From Neolewinella lacunae (lineage in GTDB: Bacteria > Bacteroidota > Bacteroidia > Chitinophagales > Saprospiraceae): 64,000 nt of DNA. The position numbers and the translations under genes were made by a program. Position 1 is the first letter of the stretch. Each line of letters begins with the position of its first letter. The stretch covers positions 1 to 64,000 of the forward strand of contig NZ_JACSIT010000040.1 in NCBI RefSeq assembly GCF_014349155.1. The letters run 5' to 3'. The notes below the pieces were generated by a model. It saw nothing but the letters and a program-made list of their open reading frames with translations, was not told where the DNA came from and did no database searches. Shown here piece after piece: positions 17,321-25,968 of the stretch.

Positions 17321-19147
17321 ATGGCAACCCACGAAAACCTTAGCAAAATAGCGGTAATTGGCAGCGGGGCGAGCGCCATCTACCTCCTTCGGCACCTGTT
17401 GCGGCACCGGGATACCTTCCAGAACGTCATTCAGGAAATCGCCGTCTTTGAAAAGGACGAAGCGCTGGGTATGGGCATGCCCTACAACCCGCGCACGACC
17501 GATCTCTATAACCTCTCCAACATCTCCTCCGAAGAACTGCCGGAACTGCTGATGCCCTTCGTCGATTGGCTAAACGCGCAATCTGAAGAGCGCCTGGCGG
17601 AATTGGGCCTGGCCGACGAAAAAATCAGCGCCTCCGGGGTCTACAACCGCCTGGCGCTCGGCCAGTACCTGCAAGCGCAGTACTGCGGCATCGTCGAGGC
17701 CCTCCGCGCAGCCGGCATCCGCGTCTCCGAGTACACCAATACGGAGGTGACGGACCTCGTCTGTACGCCCGGCGCGGAAGACGTCGAGCTCCGGATTGCC
17801 GATGGCACTACCCATCGCTTCAGCAAAGTGGTCATCTCCACCGGTCACGCCTGGAAAGAAGAAGACGATGTGGAAAACGGGCTTTACGCTTCTCCCTGGC
17901 CCATCCACAAAATCTTACCCGCCGCCGGGACCTACCACAACTTCCGGATCGGCACCCTGGGCGCGTCCCTCAGCGCTTTTGACGTAGTTTCTTCCCTGGC
18001 GCGGCGGCACGGAACCTTTACAACGGCGGCCGACGGCACCATGCATTTCACGCCCGCCGAGGGTGCGGAAAACTTCCGTCTGGCCATGCACGCGGCCGAT
18101 GGCTGGCTGCCTCACCTGCAATACGAACAAGCGGAGCCGATGCGGCAGATCTACCGGCACGTGGACCGGGAAAGCCTGCTCGCGCTGCAGGAAAAAAACG
18201 GACAACTCCGTCTGGATACCTACTTCAACCGGGTTTGCCGGCCCGCCCTGAGCGAGGCTTTTGCCCGCGATGGCCTCAATGGCGTAGTGGATAAGCTGGC
18301 CGACCCCGCCTTCCGCCTCAGCGATTTTGTGGCGCTCATGTCGGAGCGCCACGAATACCCCAACGCCTTCGAGGGCATGCGCGAGGAGATGAAAGAAGCC
18401 AAAAGATCCGTGGAGGGCGACCGGCCCATCCACTGGAAAGAAGTGATGGACGACCTGATGTACGGCCTGAACTTCCACGCTGAAATGCTGCCGGCCGAAG
18501 ACCATATTTTGTTTCACCGCACGGTCATGCCCTTCCTGATGAGCGTGATCGCCGCGATGCCCCTGCCTTCGGGGAACCTGCTGCTGGCCCTCTACGATGC
18601 GGGCCGCATTGAGGTCATCCCCGGCTACGCTACCGTGGCAGAGGACCACCCACCCGGCAGGACGACCGTGGAGGTGGATGATGAAGGCAGGAAGTCGTCG
18701 GTAGACTACCGGATGTTCGTGCGGTGCAACGGGCAGCAGCCGGTGGGGTTGGACGAATACCCTTTCCGCTCGCTGGTGGAACAGGGGGCCGTCCGGCGGG
18801 CCCGATCGCAATTCGCGGACCCGGCAGCTGCGCAGGAACTGTTGGCCACGGAGCACGCCGAGCGGGTCTGCGAGGAAAACGGCAACTTTTACTACTACAC
18901 GGGCGGCACGGAAATCGATGCCACCTACCGCGTCATCGGAGAAGACGGGCAGCCGAACGACCGCATTCACGACATCACCTTTACCCACACGACGGGGTCC
19001 CGGCCCTATTCCTACGGCCTGCAAGCCTGCAGTGCAACGAGTCAAATCGTAGTAGAAGCCTGGGCAAAAGCATTGGAGGATCCGGCGGGCGCGGCGGGCG
19101 ACCTGGCCACGGTAACGATGATCTATAAAGAGACCAAAGAATTGTAG
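17321..19147 (+). CDS. FAD/NAD(P)-binding protein
   Basis: 608 residues, cytoplasmic. The N-terminus has a dinucleotide-binding strand and loop (IAVIGSGASAIYLLRHL, Gly14-x-Gly16), followed by FEKDEALGMGMPY. This is the layout of the large FAD-NAD(P)-binding (PF13454-type) family. A second nucleotide-binding region (VVISTGHAW, then IGTLGASLSAFDVV) follows around residues 170-220. The C-terminal part ends with a TGSRPYSYGLQACSATSQIV segment. Substrate and reaction are unknown in this family. The gene stands alone, divergent from the susC operon, with repeats upstream. Confidence 0.8.
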   Translation: MATHENLSKIAVIGSGASAIYLLRHLLRHRDTFQNVIQEIAVFEKDEALGMGMPYNPRTTDLYNLSNISSEELPELLMPFVDWLNAQSEERLAELGLADEKISASGVYNRLALGQYLQAQYCGIVEALRAAGIRVSEYTNTEVTDLVCTPGAEDVELRIADGTTHRFSKVVISTGHAWKEEDDVENGLYASPWPIHKILPAAGTYHNFRIGTLGASLSAFDVVSSLARRHGTFTTAADGTMHFTPAEGAENFRLAMHAADGWLPHLQYEQAEPMRQIYRHVDRESLLALQEKNGQLRLDTYFNRVCRPALSEAFARDGLNGVVDKLADPAFRLSDFVALMSERHEYPNAFEGMREEMKEAKRSVEGDRPIHWKEVMDDLMYGLNFHAEMLPAEDHILFHRTVMPFLMSVIAAMPLPSGNLLLALYDAGRIEVIPGYATVAEDHPPGRTTVEVDDEGRKSSVDYRMFVRCNGQQPVGLDEYPFRSLVEQGAVRRARSQFADPAAAQELLATEHAERVCEENGNFYYYTGGTEIDATYRVIGEDGQPNDRIHDITFTHTTGSRPYSYGLQACSATSQIVVEAWAKALEDPAGAAGDLATVTMIYKETKEL

Positions 19148-19299
19148 AAAAAAGGGCGCAGCACCGTCTGAACCAGGCAGGGTGAAACGGTGGCAGGATT
19201 GATCCACGGCAATGCAGGCGACGGACTTGGCAGGCCGCTATTCTCCATGCTGCTGGCGTGAACTATCTTGGCAGCCACTAACCAATTCTGCGCTTAATA

Positions 19300-22200
19300 A
19301 TGAAGTACATTTTTCTGCTGTCTTTGGCGTTGCTGACGCTGTCTCTCCCCGCCCAGGAAACGGCCAACTGGCTACGGCACGCGGCCATTTCCCCCGACGG
19401 CAGCCAGATTGCCTTCACCTACAAAGGAGACCTCTATAAGGTACCGGCTGCGGGCGGAATGGCCACGCAGCTGACCTTCCACGATGCGCACGATTACCTT
19501 GCGGTGTGGAGCAAAGACGGCGAGCAAATCGCCTTCGCCTCCGAGCGTTACGGCAACTTTGACGTCTTCGTCATGCCCGCCAGCGGTGGCCAGGCCACCC
19601 GCCTGACCTTCCACTCCAACGACGAGGTGCCCTACAGCTTCTCGGCCGACGGCAGCGCGGTACTCTTTGGTGGCTTGCGTCAAGACGAGGTCAAGCACCG
19701 GCAGTTCCCCACCCGTTCGCAACCGGAGCTCTATTCCGTACCCGTAGCCGGCGGGCGTATCGACCAGGTACTGACCTTTCCGGCGGAGTACGTTCAGGTC
19801 TCCAAAGACGGCGGCACGCTGGTGTACCACGATAAAAAAGGCGGCGAAGACGAATACCGCAAGCACCACACTTCGTCCATCACCCGCGACATCTGGACCT
19901 ACGACACCAAGACGAAGGCCCACCGCATGATCACCACCCACGACGCCGAAGACCGGCAGCCCATCTTCAGTGCCGACGAGCAAAGCCTGTACTTTTTGAG
20001 TGAGCGCAGCGGTAGCTTCAATGTCCACAAGCTGGCCCTGGCCAAGCCGGCGGAGACCACCCAGCTGACGCAGTTCAAGCTGCACCCCGTCCGTTTCCTC
20101 AGCTTCGGCAACGGCGTGCTTTGCTTTGGTTACGACGGTGAGCTGTACACCATGCGCGAAGGGCAGGAGCCGAAGAAAGTGCCGGTAAAAATCATCACCC
20201 AAGACAAGAACAACCGCGACAAATTCATCTCCGTCAGCGGCGGCGTCAGCGAGATGGCCGTCTCGCCCAACGGTAAGGAAATTGCCTTCATTGCGCGGGG
20301 GGAAGTATTTGTCACCTCCGTCGACGAAGCCTTCACGAAGCGGCTGACGAACACCCCCGAGGCGGAGCGTTTTGTCACCTGGGGCCCCGAAGGCAAATCC
20401 GTCGTCTACGCCAGCGAGCGGCAGGGCAAGTGGAGCCTCTACAAAACGGAGAAAAGCCGGGAGGAAGAACCTTTCTTTTACGCGGCCACGCTGCTTAAGG
20501 AAAGTCCCGTCATTTCCAACGACCAGGACAATTACCTCGCCAAGTACTCCCCCGACGGTAAACAACTGGCCTGGATTGAAGGTCGCCGCACCCTCAAGGT
20601 CCGCGACCTGGCCAGCGGCAAAGACGTCACGCTGCTTACCCCCGCCGAGCTTTTCCACATGAGCGACGGCGATAAGTACTTCGCCTGGAGCCCCGACAGC
20701 AAGTGGTTATTGGTGGAATGGGACATCCTGCTCAACAACAGCGACATTCTGCTGATGAAAGCCGACGGCACCAAGCGCGTCAACCTCAACGAGAGTGGCT
20801 ACTACGACAGCCGCCCCAAGTGGGTCAACGGCGGCAAGCAAATGCTGTGGTTCAGCAACCGCGATGGCCTGAAATCCTACGCCACCAGCGGCAACTCCCA
20901 GCAAGACGTCTACAGCATGTTTTTCACCCAGGAAGCCTGGGATAAATTCAACCTGAGCGAAGACGAGTGGAAACTGCAGAAGGCCATCGAAGAAGCCAAG
21001 AAAGAAGCGGAAAAAGCCAAGAAAGAAAAAGAAGCAGAGGCCAAAAAAGAAGACGGCAAGAAAGACGCTAAGAAAAAGGGGGCCGACGCCAAGGAAGAGG
21101 ACGAGAAAAAAGACGACAAGAAAGTCGATACCCTCACCTTCGACTGGAACAACCTCGATGAGCGCAGCAGCCGACTGACCATCCACTCTTCCAACCTGGG
21201 AGACGCGGTGCTCAGTAAAGACGGGGAAACCCTCTACTACCTCGCCCGCTTTGAAGACAAGCTCAACCTCTGGAGCACCAACCTGCGCACCAAAGAAACC
21301 AAGCAGGAAATGAAACTCGGGGCCAACTCCGGACGCCTGGAATGGGACCAGGAAATGAAAAACCTCTACCTCCTCTCCAGCGGAAAAATTGCGAAAATCG
21401 AGGTAGACAAAAGCAAGCAGACACCGGTAAAACTGGGTGGTGAAATGCCCTTTGACGCAGCGGCCGAACGCACCGCCATGTTTGACCACGTATGGATACG
21501 GACCAACGCCATCTTCTACCACCCCGATTTTCACGGCATCGACTGGGGGCAAATGAAAACAGAATATGCCAAGTACCTGCCCTCCATTGGCAACTCTTTT
21601 GAACTGACGGAAATGCTCTCGGAAATGCTCGGCGAGCTCAACGTCTCCCACGCCGGTGCCCGTTACCGCCGCACGGGTTACGACAACCCCGACGCGACCG
21701 CCTCCCTGGGCATCTTCCAAAACTACACCCACCGGGGCGATGGCATCCTGATCGACGAAGTAATTTTGGGCGGTCCGCTGGACAAAGCGGGAATGGACGT
21801 GAAAGCGGGCATGATCATCGAAAAGATCAACGGAGAGACCATCCTGGCCAACCGCGACGTGGCCAGTTACCTCAACCGCCTGGCCGACCAGTTTACCCTC
21901 CTCGAACTCGTGGACCCCGCCACCAAGGCCCGTAAGACGATCACCGTCAAGCCCATCTCCCTGGGCGAAGAAAACGGCCTCCTCTACAAGCGCTGGGTGA
22001 AGATGAACGAAAAGGAAGTCGACGAAAAAAGCCAGGGGCAGCTGGGCTACGTGCACATCCCCGGGATGAGCGACGGCCCCTACCGCGCCATTTACGAAGA
22101 CATGATGGGCAAGTACTTCAACCGCAAGGCCATGGTGATTGATACCCGCTTCAACGGAGGAGGCGACCTGGTAGCCGACCTGGCCATGTTCTTCACTGGC

Positions 22201-22587
22201 GTGCCCTTCATCACCTACGCCACCGAAGCCAAAGTGGTGGGCGGAGAGCCGACCTCCCGCTGGACCAAGCCGACGCTGGCCCTGATCAACGAGGCACAGT
22301 ACTCCGATGGCCACTGCTTCGCCTGCGGCTACTCCGACCTGAAAATCGGCAAAACCGTTGGCATGCCCACCCCGGGCACCTGCAGCTTCGCCGGCTGGGA
22401 AGGATTGCCCGACGGCTCCACCTGGGGCGTAGTGCCCATCAGCGCCAAAGACATCAACGGCAAATGGATGGAAAACAACCAGACGGAGCCCAACATCCGC
22501 GTGAAAAACATGCCCGGGGTAGTCGATCAGGGCCGCGACCAGCAACTGGAACGGGCGATTGAGGAATTGCTGAAGGAGGTGAAATAA
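19300..22587 (+). CDS. Tricorn-type S41 protease
   Basis: 1095 residues. Signal peptide 1-18 (LSLPAQ), so exported. Residues ~20-500 are WD40/PD40-like beta-propeller repeats (ISPDGSQIAFTYKGDLY, SADGSAVLFGG). A Lys/Glu/Asp-rich charged stretch (~560-608: KKEAEKAKKEKEAEAKK) interrupts the second propeller and is unusual. PDZ-like part ~795-870 (GPLDKAGMDVKAGMIIEKING), then the S41 core. His784 in NVSHAGARY and Ser1002-Asp1003 in AQYSDGH match the tricorn catalytic His and Ser-Asp. Members degrade peptides; in Bacteroidota they are usually periplasmic. The next gene is an M1 metallopeptidase, which fits a peptide-catabolism pair. Confidence 0.92.
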   Translation: MKYIFLLSLALLTLSLPAQETANWLRHAAISPDGSQIAFTYKGDLYKVPAAGGMATQLTFHDAHDYLAVWSKDGEQIAFASERYGNFDVFVMPASGGQATRLTFHSNDEVPYSFSADGSAVLFGGLRQDEVKHRQFPTRSQPELYSVPVAGGRIDQVLTFPAEYVQVSKDGGTLVYHDKKGGEDEYRKHHTSSITRDIWTYDTKTKAHRMITTHDAEDRQPIFSADEQSLYFLSERSGSFNVHKLALAKPAETTQLTQFKLHPVRFLSFGNGVLCFGYDGELYTMREGQEPKKVPVKIITQDKNNRDKFISVSGGVSEMAVSPNGKEIAFIARGEVFVTSVDEAFTKRLTNTPEAERFVTWGPEGKSVVYASERQGKWSLYKTEKSREEEPFFYAATLLKESPVISNDQDNYLAKYSPDGKQLAWIEGRRTLKVRDLASGKDVTLLTPAELFHMSDGDKYFAWSPDSKWLLVEWDILLNNSDILLMKADGTKRVNLNESGYYDSRPKWVNGGKQMLWFSNRDGLKSYATSGNSQQDVYSMFFTQEAWDKFNLSEDEWKLQKAIEEAKKEAEKAKKEKEAEAKKEDGKKDAKKKGADAKEEDEKKDDKKVDTLTFDWNNLDERSSRLTIHSSNLGDAVLSKDGETLYYLARFEDKLNLWSTNLRTKETKQEMKLGANSGRLEWDQEMKNLYLLSSGKIAKIEVDKSKQTPVKLGGEMPFDAAAERTAMFDHVWIRTNAIFYHPDFHGIDWGQMKTEYAKYLPSIGNSFELTEMLSEMLGELNVSHAGARYRRTGYDNPDATASLGIFQNYTHRGDGILIDEVILGGPLDKAGMDVKAGMIIEKINGETILANRDVASYLNRLADQFTLLELVDPATKARKTITVKPISLGEENGLLYKRWVKMNEKEVDEKSQGQLGYVHIPGMSDGPYRAIYEDMMGKYFNRKAMVIDTRFNGGGDLVADLAMFFTGVPFITYATEAKVVGGEPTSRWTKPTLALINEAQYSDGHCFACGYSDLKIGKTVGMPTPGTCSFAGWEGLPDGSTWGVVPISAKDINGKWMENNQTEPNIRVKNMPGVVDQGRDQQLERAIEELLKEVK

Positions 22588-22702
22588 GGCGGGGAAGGGT
22601 TTTAGTGGTTGAATGAATGCGTTGGAATAGTGAAAATGTCGGATTGTGAGCTGGCAGCGGAAACCAACACGTTGGGATAACGAAAACGTCGGATTGATTT
22701 AT

Positions 22703-22733
22703 CGAAAACGTCGGGTGTAGCCCGACGTTTTCG
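22703..22733. repeat. Perfect 13-bp hairpin between the two peptidase genes
   Basis: CGAAAACGTCGGG and CCCGACGTTTTCG with a 5-nt loop. Degenerate copies of the left arm occur at 22681 and about 22631, so this is a small repeat cluster. It is not followed by a T tract, so it is not a classical terminator. Confidence 0.7.
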
Positions 22734-22790
22734 TTCAATCCCCCCAACCCCGTATCTTCACGCCCTCCTCAAGCGCCAAACAGCCCCCCT

Positions 22791-24479
22791 ATGCACCATC
22801 GTTTCCTCCTCCTTTGCTCCTTTGTCCTGTACCTCGCATCCTGCGTCAGCGCCCAGGTGAATGCCCAGCAAATGGACGGGCCACCGGCGAAGTATTTCAC
22901 CAGCCACAAATTCACCCGGGCCGATACCCTGCGCGGCGCCTTGCGCCCGGAGCGGACGAGCTTTGACGTGACCTACTACGAACTGCACCTGGAGGTGAAC
23001 ACCGAAGCACGCTCCATCGAAGGGCGCGTGGAGATGGATTACCAGGTGGTGGCCCCCACCGGGCGCATCCAGCTGGACCTCTTTAAGAACCTGAAAATCA
23101 AGGACATCCAGCAAAACGGACAGGTCCTGCGCTACGAACGCATCGACAATGCGGTCTTTATCGACCTGCCCGCGGAGCCCGCCGCAGGCTCCCGCCACCG
23201 GATGAGCATCCGCTACGGCGGCACCCCGGTGGCAGCCAAAAATGCGCCCTGGGACGGCGGTTTCGTGTGGGCCCTGGACCAACGCGACCGCACCTGGGTG
23301 GGCGTCGCCTGCGAAGGAACCGGAGCCAGCCTGTGGTGGCCAAACAAGGACCACCTGAGCGACGAACCCGACTCAATGCTGGTGAGCGTAACCGTCCCCA
23401 AACGTTTTTTTGTGGCCAGCAATGGCAACCTGCGCGCCGAGGTGGAACTCGATAACCGCTACCAGAAACGCTACGACTGGTTCGTTTCCTACCCCATCAA
23501 CAACTACAACGTCAGCCTGGGCATCGGCTCCTACGTCCATTTCGACAGTACCTACGTGGCCTTTGATGGTGAGGTGCTGGACCTGGATTATTACGTACTC
23601 GACTACAACCTGGACAAGGCCCGCCGGCAGTTCCGGCAGGTGGGCCCGATGCTGGCCGCCTACGAACACTACCTGGGCAAATACCCTTTCTGGGACGATG
23701 GCTTTGCCCTCATCGAAACGCCCTACCTGGGCATGGAACACCAGAGCGGCATCGCCTACGGCAACCGCTACATGCGCGGCTACCTGGGCGGCGGGCTGCC
23801 GCCGGGGATGGACTGGGATTACATCATCATCCACGAAAGCGGACACGAGTATTTCGGTAATTCCATCAGCGTGGCCGACCACGCCGAAATGTGGATCCAC
23901 GAGTCGTTTACCACCTACCTGGAGGCCCTGTACGTTGAGTACCGCTACGGCCCCAAAGACGCCCTGCGCTACCTGGCCATGCAGCGGCCCTACATCCGCA
24001 ACGAGGCTCCGATTGTGGGGCCGCCCGGCGTGAATTTTGACGACTTTGCCGGTTCGGATCACTACTACAAAGGGGCCTGGATCCTGCACACCTTGCGCAA
24101 TGTGCTCAACGATGACCCGCTGTTTTTCGGGATGCTCCGCAGCTTCTACCAAGACCACCAGCACAGCATCGTGAATACCCAGCAAGTGGTGGATTATTTC
24201 TCCAGATTCGCGGAGCGGGACCTGACGCCCTTCTTCCGGCAGTACCTTTTTCACCCCGCGGTGCCCACTCTCGAAATCCGCGAAAAAGCCGGGCAAGTCG
24301 AGTACCGCTGGCGGACGGACGTTGCCGGTTTTCACGTCCCAGTGGGCGTTTTCATCGGGTCGGAGGCGGTGCGCCTGGATCCCACCGCAGCGTGGCAACC
24401 CATGGGCGGAGGCTTTAGCGCCAAAGACGTCCGGGTAGACGCCAGCCGTTTCCTGGTAGATCTGGAAATTGTGAAATAA
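22791..24479 (+). CDS. M1-family metallopeptidase
   Basis: 562 residues. Signal peptide 1-22 (LASCVSAQ). M1 peptidase features: N-terminal beta domain with EVNTEARSIEGRVEMDY, a substrate-binding GMEHQSGIAYG in place of GAMEN, and the zinc site HESGH (348-352) with the third ligand Glu371 in IHESF, exactly 18 residues after the second His. Tyr in the SDHYYKGAW region fits the catalytic Tyr. Probably an exported aminopeptidase that complements the tricorn-type protease encoded 203 bp upstream. Bases 22815-22854 of its signal-peptide region match the dispersed GC-rich element. Shorter than full aminopeptidase N, lacking the long helical C-terminal domain, as usual for Bacteroidota members. Confidence 0.92.
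   Translation: MHHRFLLLCSFVLYLASCVSAQVNAQQMDGPPAKYFTSHKFTRADTLRGALRPERTSFDVTYYELHLEVNTEARSIEGRVEMDYQVVAPTGRIQLDLFKNLKIKDIQQNGQVLRYERIDNAVFIDLPAEPAAGSRHRMSIRYGGTPVAAKNAPWDGGFVWALDQRDRTWVGVACEGTGASLWWPNKDHLSDEPDSMLVSVTVPKRFFVASNGNLRAEVELDNRYQKRYDWFVSYPINNYNVSLGIGSYVHFDSTYVAFDGEVLDLDYYVLDYNLDKARRQFRQVGPMLAAYEHYLGKYPFWDDGFALIETPYLGMEHQSGIAYGNRYMRGYLGGGLPPGMDWDYIIIHESGHEYFGNSISVADHAEMWIHESFTTYLEALYVEYRYGPKDALRYLAMQRPYIRNEAPIVGPPGVNFDDFAGSDHYYKGAWILHTLRNVLNDDPLFFGMLRSFYQDHQHSIVNTQQVVDYFSRFAERDLTPFFRQYLFHPAVPTLEIREKAGQVEYRWRTDVAGFHVPVGVFIGSEAVRLDPTAAWQPMGGGFSAKDVRVDASRFLVDLEIVK
22815..22854 (+). repeat. Dispersed GC-rich element, copy 9 (inside M1 peptidase signal peptide)
   Basis: TGCTCC, TTTGTCC, then a diverged core CATCCTGCGTCAGCGCCC. 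The order and spacing equal the noncoding copies. It encodes the hydrophobic end and cleavage region of the signal peptide. Confidence 0.6.
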
Positions 24480-24487
24480 TCTTTTTT

Positions 24488-24545
24488 GCGCGGTCGCAGG
24501 TGCACCCCCCCGCCCCCCCGAAGGGGGGAGAACGGACAGGGAGCA
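24488..24545 (-). repeat. Dispersed GC-rich element, copy 10 (long form)
   Basis: GCGCGGTCGCAGGTGC (24488-24503) starts 8 bp after the M1 stop, preceded by a T run, then a C7/G6 hairpin, then GGGAGCA. On the minus strand the hairpin loop reads TTCG. Nearly the same block is at 32995-33058. Confidence 0.8.
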
Positions 24546-24676
24546 ATGGGAGTAAGTGCCTAAACTTCTTCCCTCCGAAGGTGGGGAACCTCATCATGCA
24601 GGCAAAAAAATGCGGGTTTCCAGCCGTTAGTAGCCGAAAACCCGCAGTGATTTATTGGGTAATTCTTCTGGAGGGC

Positions 24677-25198
24677 TTATTCGCCCGGAGCGATCAATTG
24701 TACGCCATCGGCCAGGAAGTGCAGTTCGCGCTTGGGCTCGGTGATCATGGCGATTTCCTCGGGGGTTTTGCCTGCGTCTTCGGCGTAATGCTGCAGTTCT
24801 TCTACGGGCGTGAGCTGGAGGAAGGCTTTGCCGTGCATCACTACTTCGCGGCCGCTGATGTCTTTGGGCATGAAGAAGCCGTAGTCCTTGAACTTCACCA
24901 TCATTTCTTCGTCGGTGCCCGTGGCAATCGTCATCCAGCAACCTTTGGCCTGGCAGACTTCGTTAACGGTGCCGCGCAGGGTGGTAGCAACGGTGTCGGT
25001 CAGCGACGCTTCGTCGTAGCTGGCCAGCAGGTTGTTGGCGGGCATGACGGTTGCGGCGTCAAACTCGGCGCCGAAGGTAGCCTCCACCATCTCGGCGGAG
25101 TTGGCCCCGGTGGTTTCTTCCGTAGCGACTTCCTGCGGGGCGTTGCCGCAGGCGAAGACGAGGGAGCAAAAAAGGGCGAGGGAAAGTATCCGATGCAT
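24677..25198 (-). CDS. DUF4920-domain lipoprotein
   Basis: 173 residues with lipobox VFAC (Cys17), so an exported lipoprotein. From ~40 on it follows the DUF4920 pattern: EATFGAEFDAATVMPANNLL, LRGTVNEVCQAKGCWMTI (two conserved Cys, ~80-88), MVKFKDYGFFMPKDISG, HGKAFLQLTPVEELQHYAEDAG and TEPKRELHFLADGV. Function of DUF4920 is unknown; the CxxxxC pattern suggests a metal or redox role. Stands alone, with a -7 box at 25219-25226. Confidence 0.88.
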   Translation of the reverse strand: MHRILSLALFCSLVFACGNAPQEVATEETTGANSAEMVEATFGAEFDAATVMPANNLLASYDEASLTDTVATTLRGTVNEVCQAKGCWMTIATGTDEEMMVKFKDYGFFMPKDISGREVVMHGKAFLQLTPVEELQHYAEDAGKTPEEIAMITEPKRELHFLADGVQLIAPGE

Positions 25199-25218
25199 AG
25201 TAGCTTAATTTTGAGGGG

Positions 25219-25226
25219 CAAAGATA
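25219..25226 (-). promoter_or_regulatory. Putative -7 box of the DUF4920 gene
   Basis: On the minus strand TATCTTTG matches TAnnTTTG exactly, 20 bp before the ATG at 25198. A possible -33 TTG lies about 24 bp upstream. Confidence 0.45.
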
Positions 25227-25317
25227 CGGCGGTCAGCATTGTCATGAAACCAATGACAAACGCTGCGCGGCCAGTACGGCAGCCGAAGACGGGCAAAAGG
25301 ACGGAAGGGAAGGGGCC

Positions 25318-25707
25318 TTACTGGTATCCGATCAGCTCCGTGATGTAAGCTCCGGCGTAACCTAGTTTTTTGAGTTCCTTCTGGAGCGCTTCGGCCTTGG
25401 CGTGATCGGCAAAACTTTCGCGGCTCTCCACCACCCACACCTGTTCGCAGGGGCGGTAACGGGCCACCAGCGTAGGATGGAAAGGATATTCGGAAGGACT
25501 GGTATAGCGAAGGATGGCCACCTGGATCTTGTACTCCTTGGTGGGCGTAGTGGCAAAGCGCGGCAGGGAAGGCGTGGTAGATCCGCCGGGGATGGCGGCA
25601 ACGCTGCCGTAAGTGGCGGGCCCTTCTTCGCAGTAGGGTGGCTTTTCAGCCTGGGCGTAGAGGGCGCAAGAGCAAACCCATACGAGGAGAAAACATAAAT
25701 TTTTCAT
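25318..25707 (-). CDS. Secreted SPOR-like domain protein
   Basis: 129 residues from the ATG at 25707 (MKNLCFLLVW); the frame is open further upstream but that part lacks secretion features. Signal peptide 1-18 (ALYAQ). The C-terminal ~70 residues (KEYKIQVAILRYTSPSEYP, VWVVESRESFADHAKAEALQKEL, GYAGAYITEL) look like an SPOR fold, which binds denuded peptidoglycan. Small free SPOR-like proteins are common in Bacteroidota. Not clearly in an operon. Assignment is moderate because the repeat is divergent. Confidence 0.7.
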   Translation of the reverse strand: MKNLCFLLVWVCSCALYAQAEKPPYCEEGPATYGSVAAIPGGSTTPSLPRFATTPTKEYKIQVAILRYTSPSEYPFHPTLVARYRPCEQVWVVESRESFADHAKAEALQKELKKLGYAGAYITELIGYQ

Positions 25708-25968
25708 AGTACTTGGTATCGTTAAAGAGAAAAACAGGCAGCTTTTGGGAGATTGGATGATGGGAAGCAAAAGCTGAAAAGGGATTAATACACTAACAAC
25801 AAATAACCCGGCCAAAGATGTTCACCGGCTTCGGGCGCTGGCGGATGGGTAACTCTGGAAGGAAAAGCTCCGGATCAGAGGAAACTCAACATTCCTCCTC
25901 CGTACGCAGCCTGCCCCGATCAGCCCCGGAGTACCACCAATGGACGACAAATCAAATATAAGGTCACT

